Assembly: GCA_902465215.1 (NCBI GenBank) | Contig: CABQMM010000121.1 | Location: forward strand, 1-5,211 | DNA from: an uncultured Bacillota bacterium | GTDB lineage: Bacteria; Bacillota; Clostridia; Peptostreptococcales; Anaerovoracaceae | Direction of reading: 5' to 3' | DNA length: 5,211 nucleotides | Part shown: positions 1 to 4,747 of the stretch, one piece after another | Numbering within the stretch: the stretch's first letter is position 1 | Layout: every line of letters begins with the position of its first letter | Translations under genes and position numbers: made by a program | Notes under the pieces: generated by a model | The model's database searches: none | What the model was told of the DNA's origin: nothing | What the model saw: the letters and a program-made list of their open reading frames with translations, nothing else

Positions 1-101
1 AGAGCGATAACTTCGCCTTCGTTGACATCGAATGAAATCTTTTTGATAGCGTTGATGGCGCCATAATTGACTTCTAAATCTCTTATTTCTAACATTGCCA
101 T
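1..101 (-). CDS. livF: LivF, branched-chain amino acid ABC transporter ATPase (5' end only)
   Basis: This is the N-terminal fragment of the second ATPase of the liv importer; 33 complete codons are visible before the left edge. The protein starts MAMLEIRDLEVNYG and continues to ...NEGEVIA, which matches the first strand and A-loop of LivF proteins. Tyr13 is in the position of the aromatic residue that stacks on the adenine of ATP. Walker A should begin just outside the window. The start is the ATG at 101-99: it has an AAGGAGGG ribosome binding site (116-109) seven bases upstream, and that site overlaps the TAA stop of livG. A second ATG two codons later is less well spaced. As last visible gene of the operon, its product should pair with LivG as the ATPase dimer on the inner membrane face. 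The identity rests on context plus a short sequence, so a generic ABC ATPase cannot be fully excluded. Confidence 0.9.
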   Translation of the reverse strand, partial: MAMLEIRDLEVNYGAINAIKKISFDVNEGEVIA

Positions 102-114
102 ATGCGCGCCCTCC

Positions 115-876
115 TTATTCGCCCAAATATGCCTTGATAACTTCCGGATTGTTCAAAACATCCTTCGTCTTGCCCTGTGCCAAAACCGTTCCGAAGTTCA
201 GAACCGTAAGTTCTTCGCAAATTCCCGCAACCAGTCTCATGTCATGTTCAATCAGCAGTACGGTCATATCGAAGTTTTCTCTTACAAACTCAATGGTGTC
301 CATCAGTTCCTGTGTTTCGTTCGGGTTCATGCCGGCAGCCGGTTCGTCCAGCAGAAGCAGCTTCGGAGATGTCGCAAGCGCTCTTGCAATCTCGAGTTTT
401 CTCTGTTTGCCGTAAGGCAGATTCGCCGAAATATAGTCCTTTTCATCCGCCAGTCCGAAAACTTCCAAAAGTTCCTCCGCCTTTTCATTCATCGCCTTTT
501 CGGTTTTGTAGTAGGATGGAAGACGGAAGATTCCGCCTATCGTTGAGTATTTATAATCATTATGAAGCCCCAGCTTGACATTGTCAAGTACCGAGAGCTG
601 TTTAAACAGACGGATATTCTGGAAGGTTCTGGCGATTCCTTTTTTGTTAATTTCGATTGTGCTGCTGCCTGTCAGCTTTTCGCCGTTGAGGAAAAAGTTT
701 CCCTCGGTCGGTTTGTATACACCGGTGAGCAGGTTGAACGCGGTCGTTTTTCCTGCGCCGTTTGGCCCGATTAATCCGTATAACTGTCCCTTTTGGATCG
801 TCATCGTGAGCTCGTCAACCGCCTTCAGTCCGCCGAAAGAGATTCCCAAGTTTTTCGTTTCAAGCATAGCTGTCAT
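115..876 (-). CDS. livG: LivG, branched-chain amino acid ABC transporter ATP-binding protein
   Basis: Complete 253-residue cytoplasmic ATPase of the liv importer, about the usual LivG length. All motifs are visible: aromatic Phe14 for the A-loop, Walker A GPNGAGKT at 37-44, Q-loop Gln86 in RTFQNIRLF, signature LPYGKQR at 153-159 (LSYGQQR is the commoner form), Walker B LLLLDEP at 173-179 with catalytic Glu178, and H-loop His211 in IEHDM. The D-loop-region AAGMNP and the C-terminal ending GKTKDVLNNPEVIKAYLGE are typical of LivG and separate it from LivF. The start ATG at 876 overlaps the livM TGA by four bases (ATGA), which suggests translational coupling. It is preceded by AGGAGGTGA (889-881), an essentially perfect match to the 16S anti-Shine-Dalgarno. 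An internal ATG at codon 4 is a weaker alternative. LivG with LivF powers the LivH/LivM channel. Confidence 0.96.
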   Translation of the reverse strand: MTAMLETKNLGISFGGLKAVDELTMTIQKGQLYGLIGPNGAGKTTAFNLLTGVYKPTEGNFFLNGEKLTGSSTIEINKKGIARTFQNIRLFKQLSVLDNVKLGLHNDYKYSTIGGIFRLPSYYKTEKAMNEKAEELLEVFGLADEKDYISANLPYGKQRKLEIARALATSPKLLLLDEPAAGMNPNETQELMDTIEFVRENFDMTVLLIEHDMRLVAGICEELTVLNFGTVLAQGKTKDVLNNPEVIKAYLGE

Positions 877-2009
877 GCGCTCACCTCCTGACTTTCCTCA
901 GCATCAGCTTTCGTTCCGTCTTTGCCGCCTTTGCTGCCTTTGCCGCCTTTGCCGATATGAAGATATGATTTGAATCTTTCTTTATACATAGCCATGTTTT
1001 CGTTGTTGTTTACCAGCATCATTACGATCAAAAGGATTGCGTAAATCAGCATTCTGTAGTCGCTGAACGAGCCTCTGAGAAGTTCCGGAAGCGCGGTCAG
1101 TATGATTGCTGCGATAATTGAGCCTCTCATGCTTCCGATACCACCCAGTACGACGAAGACCAGTACCAAAATGGAAAGGTTATAGTCGAATTTTACCGCA
1201 ACCAAGCTGGAAAGATTGTGTCCGTAAAGCACGCCCGCCATGCCCGCAAACATTGCGGAAATCGAGAATGCGATGAGCTTGTATTTTGTTATGTTGATAC
1301 CGATGGACTCTGCTGCGATGCGGTTGTCTCTGATTGCCATGATGGCCCTGCCGGCTCTTGACTGTACCAAATTCAGGATTACGATTAATGTAATCAGCAC
1401 CAGTACGAATCCAACGATGTAATTGGAGTCTCTCGGCGCACCTGTGATACCCATGGCGCCGTTGATGATGTTTTCAGCCGTCATGTCATCGAGTTCCATA
1501 TTGTTGTAAGCGTCTACGCCCAGTGCAAAATGTACGCCGTTGACGTCTTTTACAAGATAAATATTGTTTGCGATATTTTTGATGATTTCGCCAAACGCTA
1601 ATGTAACGATTGCCAGATAGTCGCCCTTCAGTCTCAAAACCGGAATACCGATCAAAATGCCTGCGACTGCAGCTACCGCGCCGCCCAGCAAAATCGCCAG
1701 TGGAAAGCGCACCCATACAGAGGTCAGGCTTTCCTGTGTCAGCATACTGAAAGTGCTTCCCACGAAAGCACCCAGACACATGAAGCCCGCGTGTCCAAGG
1801 CTGAGTTCGCCGAGGATGCCTACGGTAAGATTCAGGGACATCGCCATAATTACATATGCGCAAATCGGAACGAACAAACCTTTAATCAGGCTGGAACCCG
1901 AAGGCAGTCCGCTGTATATGATGCAGAATACGAAACAGGCAAAAACGATTGCATAGGTGATTGCATTCTGCTTTGTTGTCTTATTTAAAGTCGTTGTCAT
2001 TTTCTTCAT
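873..2009 (-). CDS. livM: LivM, branched-chain amino acid ABC transporter permease
   Basis: This is one of the two membrane subunits of the importer (BPD_transp_2 family). Counting from the ATG at 2009 it has 378 residues, long for the family. Hallmarks are the SLNLTVGILGELSLGHAGF segment near residues 58-76, the ATPase-contacting loop GRAIMAIRDNRIAAESIGIN at about 220-239, and VVLGGIGSMRGS near 286-297. Hydrophobic stretches fit roughly eight to ten membrane helices. Residues 157-196 form an extended hydrophilic loop. The usual RPQG-like ending is replaced by a basic tail with Gly/Lys repeats and an acidic end. Start choice: an open frame extends three codons further to a GTG at 2018, directly after the livH stop. 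But AGGTGG (2020-2015) sits five bases before the ATG at 2009, whereas the GTG has no good site, so the ATG is preferred. The stop overlaps livG by four bases. Confidence 0.95.
   Translation of the reverse strand: MKKMTTTLNKTTKQNAITYAIVFACFVFCIIYSGLPSGSSLIKGLFVPICAYVIMAMSLNLTVGILGELSLGHAGFMCLGAFVGSTFSMLTQESLTSVWVRFPLAILLGGAVAAVAGILIGIPVLRLKGDYLAIVTLAFGEIIKNIANNIYLVKDVNGVHFALGVDAYNNMELDDMTAENIINGAMGITGAPRDSNYIVGFVLVLITLIVILNLVQSRAGRAIMAIRDNRIAAESIGINITKYKLIAFSISAMFAGMAGVLYGHNLSSLVAVKFDYNLSILVLVFVVLGGIGSMRGSIIAAIILTALPELLRGSFSDYRMLIYAILLIVMMLVNNNENMAMYKERFKSYLHIGKGGKGSKGGKDGTKADAEESQEVSA
881..889 (-). promoter_or_regulatory. livG ribosome binding site inside the livM 3' end
   Basis: AGGAGGTGA on the minus strand lies within the last livM codons, with seven bases between the GGAGG core and the livG ATG at 876. 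Terminating livM ribosomes would sit on this site, consistent with coupling through the ATGA overlap. Confidence 0.8.
921..956 (-). repeat. Nine-bp tandem repeat in the 3' end of livM
   Basis: Nearly four copies of a nine-base unit, TTTGCCGCC with small variations on the plus strand (921-929, 930-938, 939-947, partial 948-956), encode a Gly-Lys-rich run reading GKGGKGSKGGKD. The unit is a multiple of three, so copy changes would add or remove three residues without breaking the frame. The segment falls in the predicted C-terminal tail, after the last membrane helix. Confidence 0.85.
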
Positions 2010-2014
2010 CCCGT

Positions 2015-2020
2015 CCACCT
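2015..2020 (-). promoter_or_regulatory. livM ribosome binding site overlapping the livH stop (decides the start)
   Basis: AGGTGG on the minus strand shares its first two bases with the livH TAG and ends five bases before the ATG at 2009. The upstream GTG at 2018 would lie within this site, so the ATG is the likelier livM start. Confidence 0.7.
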
Positions 2021-2897
2021 ACACTTTCTCACGCATTGCTTTGCCTAAAATGCCTGTTGGCTTTACTAACAGAACGATAATCAGCACGCCGAATACGATT
2101 GCATCCGAAAGCTGCGTGGAGATGTACGCTTTGCTCAGGTTCTCGATAACGCCGAGCAGGATTCCGCCGATCATAGCGCCCGGAATGGAGCCGATCCCGC
2201 CGAATACCGCAGCTACGAAAGCTTTGATTCCCGGCATTGCTCCGGTGTAAGGTCCGATAAGCGGATAGGAAGAGCAGAGCAAAAGGCTTGCAACGGCTGC
2301 GAGCGCAGAGCCGATGGCGAAAGTAATGCTGATGGTGCTGTTAACATTTACGCCCATGAGCTGAGCCGCTCCGCGGTCCTCTGAAACTGCCTGCATGGCA
2401 GCACCGATTCTCGTGTGGTTGATGAAAGTGGTCAGTGCGATCATGATGATGAGCGTAGCAGCAATTGTGATAATCGTCTCGCCTGTGATTGTAAGTCCCT
2501 GTGCAACATGCCAGTCACCTACCTTGAGCACATCCGGGAAATTCCTTGCGGCAGAACCGAAAATCAAAAGTGCGACATTCTGAAGGAAATAGCTGACGCC
2601 GATTGCCGTGATTAAAACAGCCAGAGGCGATGCGTTTCTCAAAGGCTTGTATGCGATTTTTTCAATCGCTACGCCCAGTACCGTACATACGATAATCGCT
2701 GCGATAATTGCAACCGCAGGCGAAGTATGCGCGGAGGAAACAGCTGTAAAAATTACAAAACCCCCGATCATGATTACATCACCATGAGCGAAGTTTAACA
2801 TTTTTGCAATTCCGTATACCATTGTATACCCGAGTGCGATCAGTGCATATACGCTTCCCAGGCTGATGCCGCTGATCAAATACGATAAAAAGTTCAT
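2019..2897 (-). CDS. livH: LivH, branched-chain amino acid ABC transporter permease
   Basis: Second membrane subunit (BPD_transp_2 family), 292 residues, normal for LivH. Typical features are the opening GISLGSVYALIALGYTMVYG (residues 10-29) followed by KMLNFAHGD (32-40), the cytoplasmic coupling loop TRIGAAMQAVSEDRGAAQLMG (162-182), the AVFGGIGSIPGAMIGG segment (230-245) and the LLVKPTGILG ending (276-285). The protein is almost entirely hydrophobic, with around eight predicted helices. The frame stays open to a TTG at 2915, but the ATG at 2897 is preferred: GAGGT (2909-2905) lies seven bases upstream of it, and the protein then begins MNFLSYLISG as in relatives. It is separated from livJ by a 92-base gap containing a strong hairpin. 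Its TAG stop overlaps the livM ribosome binding site, so livH and livM are probably translationally coupled and made in equal amounts for the LivHM heterodimer. Confidence 0.96.
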   Translation of the reverse strand: MNFLSYLISGISLGSVYALIALGYTMVYGIAKMLNFAHGDVIMIGGFVIFTAVSSAHTSPAVAIIAAIIVCTVLGVAIEKIAYKPLRNASPLAVLITAIGVSYFLQNVALLIFGSAARNFPDVLKVGDWHVAQGLTITGETIITIAATLIIMIALTTFINHTRIGAAMQAVSEDRGAAQLMGVNVNSTISITFAIGSALAAVASLLLCSSYPLIGPYTGAMPGIKAFVAAVFGGIGSIPGAMIGGILLGVIENLSKAYISTQLSDAIVFGVLIIVLLVKPTGILGKAMREKV

Positions 2898-2904
2898 AAA
2901 AATT

Positions 2905-2909
2905 ACCTC
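2905..2909 (-). promoter_or_regulatory. livH ribosome binding site (decides the start)
   Basis: GAGGT on the minus strand lies seven bases upstream of the ATG at 2897. It falls inside the open frame that extends to a TTG at 2915, which argues that the TTG is not used. Confidence 0.75.
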
Positions 2910-2926
2910 GTTCAAAATTTGGAATC

Positions 2927-2947
2927 GGGGACGGCATTGCCGTCCCC
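2927..2947 (-). repeat. Intercistronic hairpin between livJ and livH
   Basis: A perfect inverted repeat, GGGGACGGC-ATT-GCCGTCCCC on the plus strand, gives a nine-bp G/C-rich stem with a three-base loop, or ten bp counting the inner A/T pair. In the transcript it lies 42 bases after the livJ stop and 29 bases before the livH start. It is followed by GAUUCCAAAUUUU rather than an immediate U-run, so it is not a standard intrinsic terminator. A structure here could protect the 3' end of the livJ message from exonucleases or reduce read-through, giving more binding protein than permease. That role is inferred from similar hairpins after other binding-protein genes, such as malE. Confidence 0.8.
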
Positions 2948-2989
2948 TTTATCATCTTTCTATTTTACATTTTCAAAATCCGTAAAAAA

Positions 2990-4168
2990 TTACATAGCCT
3001 TGTATGCGCCATCCTTGATTACCATAGCCATCGGTGTCTTGGTCGGTTCACCGTCTGCAGACCATGTCATTGTACCGGTTGCACCTGTGAATTCGATTTC
3101 TGTCATAGCTGTCTTCATAGCGTCGCAGATGTCGGAAACACTCATATCAGGGGTTACACCTGCCTTTTCTGCTGCTGCCTTGATGATGTACATTGCGTCG
3201 TAAGCGTCTGCTGCGAACTGGTTCGGAACTTCTCCGTTATATTTTGCTTTGTAAGCTTCCGTGAATTTCTTTGATTCCGGGTTATCGGAGTCAGCTGCAT
3301 AAGGTGTCAAAAGCATTACGCCTTCCGCTAATTTCGCGTTGGAGCCAAGCTGGTCGATTACGCCGTCAAGACCATCACATCCGAAGAACTGTACATCAAG
3401 TCCCGCTTTGTCTGCCTGAGTCAGGAACAAGGATGCTTCCTGTGCATAGAACGGAAGGAATACTAAGTCAGCACCTGCTTCTTTCATCTTCTGGATCTGT
3501 ACTGTGAAATCCTGTGCGGAATCCTTTGTGAAAGCTTCTGTTGCAACAACATTTACGCCCTTAGCCGCGGCTTCTTTCTTGAATGTCTTGAAGATGCCGT
3601 TGGAATATACGTCGGATGAGTTGTATACTACGCCAACCTTAGCGTTCGGGAAGTTTTCTGCGAAATAGTCCGCAGAACCTACTCCTTGGTTCGGGTCGGA
3701 GAAGCAAACTCTGAACGCGTTGTCGCCTTTGATGGATTCAACAGCCGAACCTGACGGTGTAAGCTGGAACATATTGTCCTCTTCCGTAAGTGCAACAACT
3801 GCTGTGCATGGTGCGGAAGTAACTGTACCCATTAACATCTGCATGCCGTCATCTTTCAAAGAGTTGTATGCGTTTACTGCTTTTTCTGTGTCATGTTCGT
3901 CATCCTGCCACTTGAATTCGATCTGATAGCCGTTGATGCCGCCTGCAGCGTTGATTTCTTCTGCTGCCATTTCAGCTGCGTTCTTAACCGCCTGACCGTA
4001 AACTGCCGCACCGCCCGTTGTCGGCCCGATGCCGCCGATTACGAATTTTGCAGCAGAGTCACCGCCTTCTGTGCCTGTGCCGGAATCGCCGCATCCTGCG
4101 AATGCTACCGTCATGACTGCCGCCATAGAGACAGCTGCAAATTTCTTCATAAATTTCTTCATGTTCAT
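2990..4168 (-). CDS. livJ: Branched-chain amino acid ABC transporter substrate-binding lipoprotein (LivJ/LivK type)
   Basis: This 392-residue protein is the extracytoplasmic receptor of the importer (Peripla_BP_6 / leucine-binding family). The N-terminus MNMKKFMKKF is positively charged, a hydrophobic core follows, and a lipobox FAGC puts the lipidated cysteine at residue 26. A Gly/Ser/Thr-rich linker (27-38) leads into the first lobe, KFVIGGIGPTTGG. Family markers include the VKNAAEMAAEEINAAGGING segment (61-80), MGTVTSAPCTAV (113-124), QLTPSGSA (135-142), FRVCFSDPNQG (152-162), GVVYNSSDVYSNG (179-191) and the terminal FTGATGTMTW (360-369). The ATG at 4168 has GGAGG (4181-4177) eight bases upstream. 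The binding protein is encoded first and is set off from the permeases by a hairpin, fitting the excess of receptor these systems need. Its leader contains the attenuator described separately. Family members also bind amides or other amino acids, so Leu/Ile/Val as ligand is inferred from context. Confidence 0.95.
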   Translation of the reverse strand: MNMKKFMKKFAAVSMAAVMTVAFAGCGDSGTGTEGGDSAAKFVIGGIGPTTGGAAVYGQAVKNAAEMAAEEINAAGGINGYQIEFKWQDDEHDTEKAVNAYNSLKDDGMQMLMGTVTSAPCTAVVALTEEDNMFQLTPSGSAVESIKGDNAFRVCFSDPNQGVGSADYFAENFPNAKVGVVYNSSDVYSNGIFKTFKKEAAAKGVNVVATEAFTKDSAQDFTVQIQKMKEAGADLVFLPFYAQEASLFLTQADKAGLDVQFFGCDGLDGVIDQLGSNAKLAEGVMLLTPYAADSDNPESKKFTEAYKAKYNGEVPNQFAADAYDAMYIIKAAAEKAGVTPDMSVSDICDAMKTAMTEIEFTGATGTMTWSADGEPTKTPMAMVIKDGAYKAM

Positions 4169-4221
4169 TTTCTTTTCCTCCGTTTTTAATCTTTAATTAT
4201 TTTTCCTTTTTGATGTTTTCC

Positions 4222-4243
4222 AAAAGCCGATTTTTCGTTCGGC
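4222..4243 (-). terminator. Possible weak second terminator in the livJ leader
   Basis: In the transcript GCCGA and UCGGC form a five-bp stem around an A-rich eight-base loop, followed directly by four U residues. It lies between the main attenuator terminator and the livJ ribosome binding site. The stem and U-run are short, so it may be only a pause or backup site. A further small stem, UGCUG-CGA-CAGCA, lies just upstream at about 4250-4264. Confidence 0.35.
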
Positions 4244-4263
4244 CTCCGTCCTGCTGTCGCAGC

Positions 4264-4295
4264 AAAAAAGCCCGCCGGCTCATTGCCTGCAGGCT
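4264..4295 (-). terminator. Intrinsic terminator of the liv attenuator
   Basis: The transcript forms AGCCUGC paired with GCGGGCU (seven bp with one G-U), then one A-G mismatch, then GGC/GCC closing an AAUGA loop, followed immediately by six U residues (4269-4264). This is a textbook Rho-independent terminator. It lies after the leader peptide stop and 95 bases before the livJ ATG, so if it acts it prevents transcription of the whole operon. Its 5' half (4294-4278, including the loop) is also the 3' arm of the antiterminator. Confidence 0.88.
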
Positions 4296-4398
4296 GCAAA
4301 GTTCTTTCTTAGGGTTTCAATCTGCTTCATCAAGCATGAAAAGCAAATCTTTCGGAGAAACCACACGAACTCGTTTCATTACCCGCAACGCAATAAGC
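4278..4398 (-). promoter_or_regulatory. Antiterminator of the liv attenuator
   Basis: The RNA segment GCUUAUUGCGUUGCGGGU (4398-4381) can pair with GCCUGCAGGCAAUGAGC (4294-4278). Hand alignment gives 17 pairs, 13 Watson-Crick and four G-U, interrupted only by one bulged G. The 3' arm covers nearly all the 5' strand of the terminator, its loop and part of the inner stem, so the two structures exclude each other. The 5' arm is exactly codons 30-35 of the leader peptide, starting nine bases after the last codon of the Ile/Leu/Val run. A ribosome stalled in the run would leave the arm free and favour read-through; one moving past would mask it. The switch is inferred from pairing; no clear classical 1:2 protector stem was found by eye. 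Confidence 0.78.
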
Positions 4399-4485
4399 AC
4401 TATTCATAATTAGGCCGCTAATGACGAGGAGCAGTAAAATAATGCTAATGACTATAATGCTGTTAATGAGTACCATGAAGTTCAT
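4330..4485 (-). CDS. Ile/Leu/Val-rich leader peptide of the liv operon attenuator
   Basis: A 51-residue frame begins at an ATG (4485-4483) seven bases after a good AAGGAG site (4498-4493), only about 25 bases after the predicted transcription start. Residues 5-26 hold eight Ile, six Leu and three Val, i.e. 17 of 22, with Asn, Ser and Gly between them. The rest of the peptide is polar and contains Cys32 and Cys41. Codons used in the run include the often slow ATA and CTA. The position between promoter and terminator, and codons 30-35 doubling as an antiterminator arm, mark it as a regulatory leader peptide comparable in logic to ilvL or leuL of enterobacteria. A real small membrane protein is the alternative reading, since the hydrophobic run could span a membrane, but the RNA pairing is not explained by that. 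Confidence 0.82.
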   Translation of the reverse strand: MNFMVLINSIIVISIILLLLVISGLIMNSAYCVAGNETSSCGFSERFAFHA

Positions 4486-4516
4486 TGTTTTTCTCCTTTC
4501 CTTAAGTGATATACGA

Positions 4517-4545
4517 AGTGTACCATAGATAAAAACGATTGTCAA
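4517..4545 (-). promoter_or_regulatory. Promoter of the liv operon and its leader
   Basis: On the minus strand a perfect -35 TTGACA (4545-4540) is followed by a 17-base spacer and a -10 TACACT (4522-4517, four of six consensus), with TGG immediately before it forming an extended -10. Transcription should begin near 4507-4511, leaving a leader of about 340 bases before livJ. Long A-tracts just upstream (about 4546-4600) could act as an UP element. Confidence 0.85.
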
Positions 4546-4647
4546 TAGGTTTTTGTGTATTTTTTGATATTTTTTTAAAAAATTTTGTTTTTTTTCACAA
4601 TTATCGGTCTATGAAACTCCACAGCCTGCTTCGCAAAAAATCCGTCG
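4546..4647. other. A/T-rich divergent spacer
   Basis: This stretch separates the two back-to-back promoters. Its left half (about 4546-4602) is almost pure A/T with long T- and A-runs, including a self-complementary TTTTTTAAAAAA core, expected to be bent and to favour promoter activity. No convincing operator, CodY box or small gene was seen. Confidence 0.6.
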
Positions 4648-4676
4648 TTGACTTTCCTCCTTTTACGGGTTAGAAT
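4648..4676 (+). promoter_or_regulatory. Promoter of the TRIC-family gene
   Basis: TTGACT (4648-4653), a 17-base spacer and TAGAAT (4671-4676) each match the sigma-A consensus at five of six positions. Transcription would start near 4683, giving an untranslated leader of about 65 bases before the ATG at 4748, in which no strong structure was seen. Confidence 0.78.
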
Positions 4677-4747
4677 TTCCATACATCCACATCTTCGTGC
4701 TGCGGATGGACAAGCTATTCTTATACAAAAGGAAACGGAATCTTCTT

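Noticed and set aside
67..546. 159-residue plus-strand frame over livF/livG
   Set aside because: It runs antisense to livG, which shows every ABC ATPase motif; it has no ribosome binding site and an implausible composition.
2009..2018. GTG at 2018 as the livM start
   Set aside because: It directly follows the livH stop and lacks a spaced Shine-Dalgarno site, while AGGTGG is well placed for the ATG at 2009; the GTG would add only three residues.
2966..2986. ATTTTGAAAAT palindrome after livJ as a CodY site
   Set aside because: It is 11 bases and lacks the central CWG spacing of the CodY box; it sits after a gene, not at a promoter.
4169..4516. T-box riboswitch for a branched-chain amino acid tRNA upstream of livJ
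   Set aside because: No T-box consensus (AGGGUGGNACCGCG-like) or specifier-loop layout was seen; the antiterminator is explained by pairing with the leader-peptide codons instead.
4546..4602. CodY operator in the A/T-rich spacer
   Set aside because: The A- and T-runs resemble parts of AATTTTCWGAAAATT only by composition; no 15-base site with the central CWG was found.
4611..4673. 20-codon plus-strand frame beginning ATG at 4611
   Set aside because: No ribosome binding site, and it lies upstream of and across the predicted promoter, so it would not be transcribed from it.
4706..4747. Longer TRIC-family protein starting at ATG 4706
   Set aside because: No binding site precedes it, and the added MDKLFLYKRKRNLL does not fit the usual family N-terminus; kept only as an alternative.
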